From: Saturnia japonica
Taxonomy: Eukaryota; Arthropoda; Insecta; Lepidoptera; Saturniidae
Assembly: GCA_033032175.1 (NCBI GenBank)
Contig: CM065316.1
Span: 5,674,115 to 5,738,114, forward strand
Length of the DNA: 64,000 bases
Direction of reading: 5' to 3'
Translations under genes and position numbers: made by a program
The notes under the pieces: generated by a model
Databases searched by the model: none
What the model saw: only the letters and a program-made list of their open reading frames with translations
Told to the model about the DNA's origin: nothing
Part shown: piece by piece, positions 1 to 11,569 of the stretch
How the letters are laid out: the number at the start of each line of letters is the position of its first letter
Position numbering within the stretch: the stretch's first letter is position 1

Positions 1-379
1 TGTTTATAAATTAATTGTATATTATGTTTAAAAACGGGTGGTATAATTTCCTACCCTATTTAAGGATTGAATTTACTTACATTTATTTGACCATAAACAA
101 AATTATCCATTCATCAAAAACGTTCAAGTTAAATGATTAAAAAATATATAATTCTACTTCATTAGGGGCACCCAACACATATTTGCAAGCGGGCGCCATA
201 AAATCCAAGGTCGGCTCTTTTTACGAAAGCCTAAAATCATTGACACAGGCAAGTGCTTTTTGCAACGCCAAAATATGAAGTGCAGAGGCAAAACGTAAGT
301 ATTACTGAAATTGGACGCAAAATCAAGGTTTCTAATTTTGTTTGAATGTTTTTTAGCGGAGGTGATGAACAGAGAGTAA

Positions 380-1100
380 AGTTCCTCATCCGCCATAGAA
401 AAGGGAGGACCCTCCAGCCAGACGGGTGCTGTCTGGCGCGCAGCTGCCCCGACGGTTGTTTTTTTAACTGACTACACTGTTAGCCTTAGGGGCCCTAACC
501 AAAACAGAGCCGCTGCGGCTTTTACAGCTTCACCGGACTTGAGGGCGAGCGCTTTGGGCACTCAGACGCGAAAGTTTGTGACGACCCGCTCGAGGGTGCC
601 AGAGTGGCCGAACCTCGGCTCGGGCGGTCGTCGCGAATGCGAAAAGGTCGCGATCTATCTAATTCCCTAATCCTAAGAGAATTCGGACTAACTAACATAT
701 ACTCATATGCACGTTCCCCTCCTCCTGGGAGGAAGGAGGGGACCATGCGTATGTGTATTTAGTAATCGGAACGTTTTTTCTACACTAACTAGCGCAAAAA
801 AAGAAAAAAAAAGGTCCCTTACAGAACCTATGTACCTGTGTGGTGTGCACGTGTGTGTGTTCATACGTGTGTAATGTTGTATGTGGGTAGCTAAGTGTTG
901 CACGTATAGTGTCACTTGTATCGCGCGGGCGGCTGCCTGACCCAAGGGCTTCACACCGAGGAACGGACCTAGGCTTGGGTTGCCGCTAGAGAGGGTGGAC
1001 GTGACGGGTGTGCGGGAGCGAAGTTGACCGCCCGACGGTTCTTTTACAGCTTCACCGTTGTAGTCGGGTTCTTGTATATATACTCAACGATTTAGTTAAT
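380..1100. repeat. GC-rich dispersed repeat block
   Basis: This stretch is much richer in G and C than its surroundings and has no long coding frame. At 470-541 it contains a module running from ACTACACTGTTAGCCTTAGG to CTTTTACAGCTTCACCGG. The same module recurs at 31777-31843 (inverted), 32269-32334 and 48694-48759, and its tail alone recurs at 1041-1057. Repetition and base composition suggest part of a retroelement, perhaps a LINE 5' region, but the class is not proven. Confidence 0.5.
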
Positions 1101-2700
1101 TTCTATAGCGCGATGTAGGATGCGTCGTATTTGGTTCGATAGATGTCGCTATGTAAATGCGTTGATGCGTCAGTTGTGGCGAGAGATGTCGCTACAGTCT
1201 TATATAAATGTTTGTAAAACTCTTTTCATAAATAAATAATTTTAATATTTAGTGTGTATATTATTTCACTATTAACATATAAAGATTTATATTTAATTTA
1301 AAAAAGATCATGCATGTAGTCCACACGCGGTAGAAGTGAAACCTTCAGAAAACATAAAAATATCTTCTTTAAAACCCTTTTAAAAATCCTAAATCGCCGA
1401 GACTTGAGCTATCAACCACTCGTACTGTACATACAACAATGCGTACAAGTTTGGTCGCCACACCGCTAGACCAATTGGACGACGATCGTGGTAGTGAAAA
1501 TCAGGACATGCATTAACCATGTATATTGCATTTGTATCTTTTAACATTAGTTGCAGCGTTACTACGTATTGCTTGCGATGGTTGTTAGGAAATAAATGAA
1601 ATATCCAACTCGTTGCAGACCTGTAAACGCTTTGAAGGCTAATTTACAAAACTTTCGTTATTTAAGGAATCCGGCTAATATATCTAAAACGAAACACTTA
1701 GAACTAGTAAATTTGCAATGGTAATATAGACAATAAAACTTCTGGGTGCAATAATATATGAAACTGGAGATAAACAGTGGAACGAGAAACGAAAACGGAA
1801 TAAAATTATAAAAATAAGGAATTAAAAATACGGAGAGTTGTGCGACCTGATTTTCGGTATGCTTTGTAGGTTGCTGTTGGTGTACACACGTGCACGGTGA
1901 GTCATTGTTTCAATATTAGTGGCGCATATATTTCATTCACATCATCTGTGTAGGCTGTATGTGTATCGCTACAATCTCACTGTCTGGCAGGCTAAATCCT
2001 AGAGATGTATGTGTTCGTCTCTTTTTAGTGTCGCTTTTCCGTTTCAAATTGCAAGAATACTAAAGAAATTTTCAATTCTAAATATTTTTGTAGGGATTTT
2101 ACATATTCTGGTAACACTACGTACACGATCACAAACTATCGCTACGCAGTGTTGCCACTTCAGCCACTTTTTATCTAGATCTTGCCACATTTTGAGAATT
2201 GGCAGTTATAAAAAAATATATGGGTAGCTAAATAATTTAGACTCTTAAAAATATTGTAGTTAGTAGTAATAGTAACACTTTTATAAGATACAAGTTGATA
2301 AAGTTTAATTTAAAAGGTGATTGTTAGTACATATTTTTTATTTCTTATTGTTAGCCAGCTGACTATAATAATAAAATATTCACCACCATGCCTATGATTA
2401 TACCGATAATGACGTTTATATAATCAAACCACCATGCTGTTTTAATTATGATGTTGTTTTTAATCGATTGATTGTAGTTATCACTATACTGTGGCTTACA
2501 GATACGGCCAGAATGCCAGATAAACTCGAACCTATTAAGTAATAAAATTTAATTCGTATGATAAGCATTAAGCAGCTGATCGGTCACTTTGGGTTAACAT
2601 TTCTAGCACAATAATTTAGGTAAGTGTTTTGTGCAATAAGTGCAGTGTAGCTAGACAATATCAGTAGCGACGTGGCCGCGGCTCCGCACTCTACTCAATT
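1101..2700. other. Intergenic, nothing recognised
   Basis: AT-rich sequence with no supportable gene. Short open frames here (for example 2009-2227) have no domain, splice signal or codon pattern that would support them. Two copies of a GATGTCGCTA-type motif near 1142 and 1187 are the only local repetition seen. Confidence 0.5.
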
Positions 2701-2715
2701 GAGGAATGCCATGTA

Positions 2716-3240
2716 TTTCCCGTGCACAATTTTCATCAAAATGGGTTAAGGGCTATTTATAGCCCTCTACCAAATTCGATCAGAATCGGTTGAGAATTAA
2801 TGAAAATATTTTTTTTAACTTCATTTTTTTTAAGGTTTGTAAAAGTACTATTGACAATTGTTATAGGTTATTATAGCCCATTAATTATGTAATTACTTAA
2901 ACTTCCCGTGTATAAGATTTCATCAAAGTCGGTTAAGAATTACGGGAATTTATTGGATTTCTTACTATTCCTAAAAATACGTTTGAAAATTCTCATATTC
3001 CATCATTCATGGAATGACTTATACTTCCCGTGTACAAAATTTCATCAAAATCGGTCAAGAATTAGCAAAAATATTTTATTTCGGATATTATTATTTTTTA
3101 CAATTTCTAAAAGTAATATTGAAATTTCTTATACCCTATCAATTGACCGATGACATAAGCGTCCCGTGTACAAAAATTTATAAGAATCGGTCAAGCCGTT
3201 TGTGAATTAAATCCGGACATACAAAAAGACAAACAAAATT
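2716..3240 (+). repeat. Degenerate tandem array of an A/T-rich repeat terminus
   Basis: A segment of the form TTCCCGTGTACAAAATTTCAT followed by CAAAATCGGTCAAG recurs at about 2716, 2902, 3024 and 3162, with spacings of about 186, 122 and 138 bases. The last copy runs into CCGGACATACAAAAAGACAAAC, a sequence type common at the 3' ends of insect dispersed elements. This looks like a repeat terminus that has been tandemly multiplied. The open frames at 2908-3205 are products of the array, not genes. Confidence 0.6.
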
Positions 3241-3876
3241 TTTTTTATGACATATTCGTGAAAGGCATTTTTCATATAGTATGCCAATCGGGAAAATTTT
3301 GGTAAAATATTAAATGTACAGTCAGAACTCTACAGATTTATTCATATAGATTATGCAATAAGCAAATGTCCACAAGAATTCCAATAACAAAATTACTACT
3401 TTTTCTTCGTAAACATACTTTCAAGTTTTGTAGCCTTCTTTTAAAATAGGTATTAGAGTGTGGGTTTTTGTCCATTCATATATTTGTAGTTTACTCTCCA
3501 TATGAATCGATTTTTATAAGGAGCAACACGTCATAGTGATGTCTTATTTTATTTTGATTACTACATACATAATAGTTATTTATTATTCTTTTTGTTATTT
3601 TATCTATGATTTATTCCAGGGCAACCGTTCGTCAAGAGTACACCATAGGTATAATTTTTTAATTCCTATGAACCCTAATAATATTGAAGACCTAATTTCA
3701 TACCACATTAGTTTTCTAATGGACCTACGGTACCTACGTTTTAAACTGTGTAAAAAAAACATTCTTCTTTACATTAATATTGGTTAGTAATAAAAAATAA
3801 TTATTAAGTGAATATATGGTATGAGTTACAAAAAAAACCGGATGAATATTAAAAATAACAAATTAAAATTACCAAT

Positions 3877-4302
3877 TTACTTATGTTTATTTTTATTAGA
3901 ACCTAGTTTTTCTTCTATTAATTTCACCCAATTATCAAACTGTTCATTATCCTCTTCATCTAATTCTTCACAAAATGCATCAATGTCTTCATCTTTAACC
4001 CCAGCTTCATCATCAGGTATGGATTGTGATTTTTTATTGATAGCTCCGCTTTTAGATGATACTTTTTTTTCGAGATTTACCTCAACTGGCACATCGTCGT
4101 GAAATATAATTTTTTTGTTAGCCGGTTTGGCCTCATTTTCAGCTATGTTATTTTTGTTTTTCTTTATCCTTTTTTCTTTTAGTGGAGCCTCTTCTTTTGT
4201 AGTTGTTACACTAATGACATCTGATTTTCTTTTGTATTTCTGTTTGTTCTGAATATTACAGTCGTTTGATGTTGAATTTTCGTATTTATTTCTTTTCCCC
4301 AT
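3877..4302 (-). CDS. Uncharacterised lysine-rich, probably nuclear, 141-aa protein
   Basis: An intact 141-residue frame starts at the ATG at 4302, which follows a splice-acceptor-like tract (TTTTTAG then AACA then ATG), so a 5' untranslated exon probably lies to the right. The N-terminal half is rich in Lys, Asn and Ser with basic clusters such as KEKRIKKNKNN, suggesting nuclear or nucleolar location. The C-terminal third turns acidic (DEDIDAFCEELDEEDNEQF) and ends in a short predicted helix around NWVKLIEEKL. I recognise no named domain. The charge split and clean frame favour a real fast-evolving gene, such as a small ribosome-biogenesis factor, but that role is a guess. The antisense open frame at 3821-4102 is a shadow. 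Confidence 0.6.
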   Translation of the reverse strand: MGKRNKYENSTSNDCNIQNKQKYKRKSDVISVTTTKEEAPLKEKRIKKNKNNIAENEAKPANKKIIFHDDVPVEVNLEKKVSSKSGAINKKSQSIPDDEAGVKDEDIDAFCEELDEEDNEQFDNWVKLIEEKLGSNKNKHK

Positions 4303-5940
4303 TGTTCTAAAAATATAATAATCTAAATAAGTAAAAATTAAATGCTCTTTGTTTGGTAAGTGTATCACTTGAGAACGACTGAACCGTTTGGCGATTTTTT
4401 TTAAATGTTAGTTCCTATAAGGTTTTTAAGTAAAGAAACATTTTAAAAGTTAGTCAGTAATTTTGACAATCTTGGAAAATATGAAAATGCTTTTTCTATT
4501 GATTTTTTTAGTGACGCTAGGAATGGTTTAGGCCGTTAGGCGTAAAGCCGAAATCACACTTTTAAACCGCCCGCGATGTGACGCGGTGAGAAAAGGACGG
4601 AACTATGCTATAAACCGAGATATACGATGAGCGCTCATTGTCTAATTCTTATTTTATTTTGTTCGTTACGTTCCTCGAAGAGTTTCAGGATTTAAAAAAC
4701 TCGATAGTAATGCTGTGATCGAATTATTGGCTATTGCAAAGGACAGAACAACGTCTGCGGGGCCTGCTAGTATTTTAAACACATTTTAGAAGCAGTTAAA
4801 AAAATTTAGCAGAATTTATGCATTGTGCAAAATTCGCCTGCGGGAGCATCATGGCCACTACGACTATTTCTGCCATAAAAACGCATTGTACACTCTGCTA
4901 TGTTCGACATAGGGCGTTTCAACTCGGTCGTCAGGAGTAGCAACATATTATTATAAATGGCCTCGAGACGGATATATTAATGAGATTGAAAAGAAAATTA
5001 AAATAAACCCGAACGAGTTTCTTGCATGTTCTTTTCGATGACTGACAAGTTTTCCAAACTGGTAGTAGTGTTTTGACGTTCATAAGTGCTTTCTCGAGGC
5101 CTACATTAAATAATTAATTTTTTGAATTTGATTTTGATTAATTGTATATAGCCATAGGGTACAGTGATCACCAGCTAACATCAGGTAGATTACAGAGCTG
5201 ATTGCTTCCTCATAGAAAAAGAAAATTTTCGACTACAAAGAAGGATAATTTTTTTTTCTATATTATGCAATGGAGTATTTTAAATATAATTAGAAATATA
5301 CCACATAACATTTATTTTGTGTATTTATTTTAATTCACAACTATACTTTTGATGCACTAATAACTATTTTTATAAACAGAGGAATCAATATTCTTCTTTA
5401 TTTCCTTACTCAATAGATTGAGGCGTATTATTTACATTCGTGATCGTGACAAGATAATTTAAATTATGTTTGAGTTACACACGCACACTTTTTATAATTG
5501 TTTTCGAATAAAATGCCTGACACGACAGGCCACAGTTTAACTAATTAATTAACTATTTTAGATGCCGATTTTTTAATCAACCGATAACTTTATATTTTGA
5601 TGATTTTTTAAAATTTTGCAATGTATTTCATACATTATCCATTAATACGCCTAAATTATTCCTCAAATAATATTATCTGAATATAGAAAAGTCGTGAGTA
5701 AAAATAATTTAATAGGTAGTGGTCTAATTAAAAATGAACAGCTGGTAAAATAGACGTCGTGTTCATTTTCATTAAATTAGAGTTTATCGTTTGAATGTCC
5801 GATTTGACATTGTGACTGAATAGATTAAGCAAACTCATTCTAATCTACGTAATTAGGAAAAACCAAAAATCGAATGCAAAATTGTAATAAATTTCAACAC
5901 ACAATTTCACAAACGATTTCATTCCAAACTAAGCAAAGCT
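4303..5940. other. Intergenic, no gene seen
   Basis: AT-rich spacer right of the lysine-rich gene, where its promoter and first exon would lie. No coding frame or clear element was recognised. A short repeat-like piece (ACAGTGATCACCAGCTAACATCAGG-type, near 5160-5185) resembles dispersed lepidopteran sequence. Confidence 0.45.
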
Positions 5941-5944
5941 TACA

Positions 5945-6112
5945 ATATGGTAACAGCTGATATACACCATGAAACACGTCTGAAAATTTTGCTTATCACC
6001 GGTCATCACACAAAAGTCAGTTATGTACTGAGATTATTAACCCCACGACCTCTCAGGTCAGTAGTAGGGCACACTACCACTGCGCCTCGAGACCTGTCAA
6101 AATTCTTTTCGC
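5945..6112 (-). repeat. tRNA-derived SINE, family 1
   Basis: On the minus strand the sequence GGCGCAGTGGTAGTGTGCCC resembles a tRNA A-box, followed by a degenerate B-box region. The opposite end starts GTAACAGCTGATATACA, which also occurs in the copy at 54515-54660 (AACAGCTGATATACAT). Two copies with shared ends and Pol III-like boxes support a SINE. The open frame 5947-6177 is incidental. Confidence 0.6.
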
Positions 6113-7319
6113 CTTTTCGACATGTGTCTGACGATTTAATATATCTCTGTAGTGGACATCACATCATGACGTTTTAAAGACCATACAGAACATACTACGC
6201 GGTAACTGGTAATTTCATCGCAAGCATCACACGAAAGTTTTATTAGCGGTTATAACGGAACTACCAGCTGGTTTGTATAACATGAAATATCTAAAAAATC
6301 ATCACAACCGTGAAATATCTATACCAGACAGCTTTTATGTGTTTACATTTTACGTACACCTCTGCGAGACCTGTCAGAGAAACCATTACCTACCCGCAAT
6401 ATATCTTATAAACTTCGTATTGGTCATTGGCTGAACGAAACAACATGGCCCAGACCGATTAACTATTTTTACTCTACTATTTACGTTATATTTGAGTGAA
6501 CTTAGAACGTTTTATCGTAAACAACTTCCTGAAACCCACGATTTCAAAATTGAATTATTAACAAAAGAAGCATTCATTTTTGTATAAATCTAAGCTTCAT
6601 AAAAATATAAACGTCTTGGGTCAAAACTTACATATTTATATCATAGGAAAATTTTGTTGAGATGTTTTTAAAATCGTAGACCAAGCTTGGATGCGATATA
6701 GCACATGATTGTCAATTACGTTAAAGAGTTCGAAATGGATAAAACGTTCTCATTTTAAAATAACCCGAATGTAAGCGTATAAATAGGTCATTTAACCCAA
6801 GTACTGACCAACTCACACCGAATTAAATATTATAGCGTCAATCTATAGATGTTAAAGCCCATTTATGTCAAGCACAATTGCGTCCAACTGGATTTCGACC
6901 AACATACATCTGTTGTAGCTTTCTGGGATCACCCGATAAATAATTATATCTACTAATCGAGCGGAATGGTGGGGTAGTTACCTGTACCCGACTGGGACGC
7001 GACCACCGTGCACATGAGTCACTTCACAGTGAGTCTCTTTGTTTTATCGCGTTTCAAGATCAGCCAGTGTATATCCAGCTCCCGAGAGGCTTGCAGGTTG
7101 GCATAACAACGATTCTGAAGAAGGATTTTGAATCTGTTGCTGGTCGTCGTTGTAGGACTTTCTCTTAAGACCATTGCTCCTCTTTTAAAGACTTATTAAC
7201 AGCAAATTGTAATAAAATTAAAGACCAATGGCAGTAGCTTATAGACATTAACAAAGGGCTTGTCATCAAAAATGTTGATAAAAAAGAGTACTTAAGGAGT
7301 TGCCATAGTTATAGTGGTG
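6113..7319. other. Intergenic, no gene seen
   Basis: No coding frame, RNA gene or element could be supported here. Confidence 0.4.
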
Positions 7320-7475
7320 TCTGGGTATAAACTAAAGCTGCCCAAACCCCGGCCCTCGGGCCCGCCAACTATTTTTAAAGTATGTATAACCCCTGTGAAC
7401 GTCAAAACACTACTACCGGTTCGGAAAAAAATCTCAGTCATCGAGAAGAACCGACAAGAAAGTCGTTCGGGCTTA
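7320..7475 (+). repeat. Ubiquitous lepidopteran dispersed repeat fragment
   Basis: The stretch ending in GGTTCGGAAAAAAATCTCAG and then CGAGAAGAACCGACAAGAAAG matches, from memory, a sequence scattered through many moth and butterfly genomes. It is useful mainly as a taxonomic pointer. The open frame 7314-7538 is produced by the repeat and is not a gene. Confidence 0.5.
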
Positions 7476-8540
7476 ACTTTTTTTAAATTTTCAATTGCTA
7501 AAATAATATTTACAGTTAATAATCAAATTATAATTTAGTGAATACACAGTGAGGGTGTCACTTTCAGACATCACTATCATTCATATAATGATTCACCCAC
7601 AGATATACCCTTTAATAACCATTTGACAATAAAACTGGCTTGACATGATTCTCATTGTCTGGCAAATCAGTAATGTGCTTCGGGATCTTGAATTATTTAA
7701 ATATGTATCTATCATGACTGTAAACAAGTATTATTTCGTAAGGTGGCCCGCCAGCTAACATAGATTCGAAAATATTGTTTAACAGTTAACTGCCCGCGAC
7801 TAAAATTAATTGGGCAGCTTTGGTTATAAACCGACTATAGGTCAAAAGATATTCAGTCATATTAAACTCTGTGGGAGGGGCAACAGGTACAATCAATCAC
7901 TAGATCTATAATTTATTTATACTAGACACCTTTATGGTCATTCGTCTATTCCAGTAAATGCATACAAAGTACTAAATGCGTTCAAAGCGTGGACAGCTGA
8001 GCCAAACAAATATAACAATAAGAGCCTCGAGTCATTAATCAAGCAATCTACAGAGACTGAGTTGAAACATATTAATATTTTTTGGCAACAGTCAAGCGAC
8101 AGCGCTAATGACTGTCAACGGAATATTGTACTTTTGACATTTATATAGTTCTCCGCCAAAGAAAGTTCAGGAATTTCAGAACATATAAATATTACACTAG
8201 ATGTTCCGCGTCGTCGCGTAGCACAGCACATTATGAGAAATACTTTTACCGCTATAAAAGTAGAATATAATTGTTATAACGTCACTAAAGTAAGAAGGTA
8301 ATCTACACTTCGTTTAAAAAGTAGTTAAAGTGAATTTTAAACATTTACTGAAGATAACTCCAACCAGAAACAAATTGCGAATGTTATCGGAAAACTCGTA
8401 TCAACAGAAGTTATTTATTGGTTTGAAAGTCAGTGAAGAGCTGAAGTGTGAGATAAACACACTGGCCACTCAATGAGATAAGAAATACAAACATACTACT
8501 TTTACGTAATAATAACAAGTAGCGACAAGGCCAATGCGGG
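7476..8540. other. Intergenic, upstream of SHPK
   Basis: No gene recognised. The last 200 bases before 8703 become CpG-richer (8525-8670), which fits a promoter or 5' untranslated region of SHPK, but no TATA box or initiator can be assigned. Confidence 0.4.
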
Positions 8541-8702
8541 CGCATTGCCACCACCCGCTACCCGCCGCACCACCCAACCCACTTCACTACATCGACTGGC
8601 GACTACCGTAATTCTGCAATTGATTCAAAGTGTTACGTGCGTCGCGGCGCGTCGCGTCGTCTATCTTGAAACTAGCAAAACCGTAAGTTTTTATAGTGCA
8701 TC

Positions 8703-10836
8703 ATGTCAGACAAACAATACATTTTGGGTATGGACATAGGTACGACATCAGTTAAAGTATGTGTTTATGATCCAAATACTAAAGAAATAGTAGCGCATCA
8801 AAATAAGGATACGGCAGCTAATATACCAAGCGATCAGGGCATTGAAGGGAACAAGCAGGATGTTCCAAAAATAGTATCAGCTGTACATTACTGTGTGTCG
8901 CGCCTGCCTAGAGATGTATTGCGGCATGTCACTAAAATTGGGGTATGTGGACAGATGCATGGAGTTGTATTGTGGAAAGACAAGTAAGTAGGTATTTCAA
9001 AAATGTTAAATTAATTAATTAAATAAAATGATTAATAAATTAAAAACAAAATTAAAGGTTTTCTAAGTGCTTTAAAGTTAGACCGGCGGATTGTCGATTC
9101 GTTGTCCACAGGTCCGAACCCAAGCGTTTTTAGAATTATCGGAATTTACGTATATTTACTAATTTGAATTTGGTAACATTTTCAGCTGACCTCGAAGGAA
9201 AACATTGTGAGGAAACCTAAACAAATGAAAAATATTGTTGTGGTACAACCGTAATAGGAAAAATATAGAACAGTGCATTTCTAGGCGTTTGAAATCGCCA
9301 TTACACCATAGGCTCACGTGGTGATCACAGTGAACAAGCAAGTGGTCTCTCTCGGGAAAAAGCCTTTGCCCAGCAGTGAGACACATACAAGCTGGTATTA
9401 TTCTTGTTATTATATATAACTTTATTCACGTATTGTATTTAGAGTTAATGGTTTTGGTTGAATAGTGATACGCAAAGAAGACGAAAAAAATTATTTTAAA
9501 GTTGATATAGCTCTAATGTTTGACATCCTTGATTCCTATCAAGTTAAGCTGAAAGATTATGATTTTACATAAATGCTTCATAAAGCAAGGCAAAACCTTC
9601 TAGAAGTACTGGTCTTTAACTTTGTGATATCTGGTTTTAAAATCTATAAACTAGAAGGGTTTTGAACTTGCATATTATTATAATGCCTAAACATATTAAT
9701 AGGAGATACTAATTAAAATATTTTAATTATATTGTAGAGCCTGGGATAAGGTAGAAAAAGATGGAATGGTGATCCGCTTTGAAGCTACAAGGCAAAATAT
9801 GTCCGCATTGTATACCTGGCAAGATTCAAGATGTAAACCAGAGTTTTTAAACTCACTACCCAAACCAGATTCACATCTTAAATGTTATTCGGGTTATGGA
9901 TGTGCTACACTTTTATGGATGTTAAAGTATAAGCCTGAAAAATTAAAACAGTTTGACTATGCAGCTACGGTGCAAGATTTTGTTGTAACAATGCTCTGTG
10001 ATTTGGCGACACCTGTGATTTCTGATCAGAATGCTGCGAGTTGGGGCTACTTCAACTCTGAAAATAATGAATGGAATATTGACATTCTAAAATCCATTGG
10101 GTTCCCCGTTAATCTTCTTCCAAAAACTTTGAAAAGTGGAGAGTTTGCTGGAAAGCTCAGTAGTTCCTGGAATGGAATCCCTATTGGTACCCCAATAGGT
10201 GTTGCACTGGGAGATCTCCAATGTTCAATTATAGCCACTCTAGAAAACACACAAGATGCAGTACTAAATATCTCGACATCTGCTCAACTTGCCTTTGTGG
10301 TTAATACTACATCAGATTTTAGCTGTAACACTATTGAGCATTTACCATATTTCAATAATAAATATTTAGTTGTAGCCGCATCATTAAATGGAGGTAATGT
10401 ACTTGCAACCTTTGTAAAAATGCTTCAACAATGGATGCTTGAATTTGGTTTCCCAATTCCTCAGTCAAAAGTTTGGGAAAAATTAATTGCATTAGGTATT
10501 GATGCTCAAGAATCATCAACAATGAAAATAAATCCCCACTTACTGGGTGAAAGACATGCACCAACAGCTAAAGCTTCTGTAGACAATATTGACCTTTCTA
10601 ATATTCACCTGGGATCAGTATTTAGATCTCTTTGTGACAGTTTGATCGAAAATTTACATAGCATGATGCCCAAAGATGTGTTGCTTAATGCAAATATCAA
10701 AAGAATAGTAGGTAACGGCTCAGGTTTGTCCAGGAATGCTGTACTTCAAAGAGCTGTAGAACACTACTATAGTTTGCCTTTAGAATTTACATCAGGAGGA
10801 GATGCAGCCAAAGGTGCAGCTATTGCAGTAATGTAA
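8703..10836 (+). CDS. SHPK: Sedoheptulokinase (FGGY-family carbohydrate kinase)
   Basis: Two coding exons, 8703-8983 and 9738-10836, join through a GT-AG intron (AA|GTAAGT ... TTGTAG|A) to give 459 residues, close to the usual length for this kinase (about 478 in human, from memory). Residues 7-20 hold the sugar-kinase phosphate loop GMDIGTTSVKV, GQMHG follows near residue 82, and the C-terminal ATPase half ends with GNGSGLSRN near 419-427 and a GGDAAKGAAIA segment. The family phosphorylates sedoheptulose to sedoheptulose-7-phosphate, feeding the pentose phosphate pathway in the cytosol. The start follows ATC and leaves the usual short N-terminus. The frame is intact. The intron carries a LINE-like fragment. 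Xylulokinase and other FGGY kinases are alternatives, but overall resemblance is to SHPK. Confidence 0.92.
9050..9392 (+). repeat. LINE/SINE 3'-end fragment (RTE-like) in SHPK intron 1
   Basis: Contains GACCTCGAAGGAAAACATTG followed by TGAGGAAACC, and ends with GCCTTTGCCCAGCAGTGAGA. From memory this combination is typical of lepidopteran non-LTR retroelement tails. It lies wholly inside the SHPK intron. Class assignment is by recollection only. Confidence 0.5.
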
Positions 10837-10933
10837 CTAGAGGCATTCGTAGGGTGGGGCAGGTATTGTACATGCCTCGGGCACCATTCAAAATGGGGTG
10901 AAAATTCATAAATTTTATTAAACATAAAATTAA

Positions 10934-10939
10934 AATAAA
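10934..10939 (+). terminator. Candidate SHPK polyadenylation signal
   Basis: AATAAA lies 98 bases after the SHPK stop codon. A second AATAAA occurs near 11016. Confidence 0.55.
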
Positions 10940-11056
10940 TCAACAATATGAATCAAACATATTCAAATAATCATGTGACATCCCTCATGCTGCGAATTCT
11001 GTCTACCCATCTTACAATAAACTATCTCAACTTCAAATGTTTCTTTTTATTTTATA

Positions 11057-11569
11057 CTAGCTGTGTCCGTGGTTTCGCTCACGTAGAATACAGGATGCCC
11101 GCGCGAATCTTGCCCCCCGCCTATTTTTAAGATAAAAATGCTTATTGTGGGTGTTCCTTAGAAGATAGATTTATACTCTCCTGAACTTTTTCTAGGTTTT
11201 TTTTAATGTCTTTAATTGTGTAGTACATTAATTTGCTATATCTCTTATGGTTTACTCAGCATAAGCCATTTAAGCGCCCGAAATGATTCACCATGACCAG
11301 TTTTTTTTTTATGTGCAGAAACTTATTCTTTTTGTAAAATAAAATTAGCCTAAGTTATTCCCTATATCATCAGCTATCTATCAGTGAAAGTCTCGTCAAA
11401 ATCGGTCTAACAGTTTCGGAGAATACCCGGAACAAACAGACAGTCATACAAAAGTTTTTAAAATGGGCTTTTTGTTATAGGTATTGTATATTCTTTCATA
11501 TGCATTTAATAAAAATCTGATATTTTCACATTACAAACAGACACTTCAATTTTATTAATTGTATATAGA
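11057..11569 (-). mobile_element. Non-autonomous Helitron, family B
   Basis: Read on the minus strand the element starts A|TCTATATACAATTAATAAAA and ends ...GGACACAGCTAG|T. This is the Helitron pattern: 5' TC, 3' CTRR, insertion between A and T, with no target duplication. A second copy with the same 5' end lies at about 33455-33945. No Rep/helicase coding sequence is present. Confidence 0.7.

Noticed and set aside
3821..4102. Plus-strand Ser-rich open frame
   Set aside because: It is the antisense shadow of the Lys/Glu-rich minus-strand gene.
10047..10564. Antisense frames within SHPK exon 2
   Set aside because: They are shadows of a well-supported coding exon.
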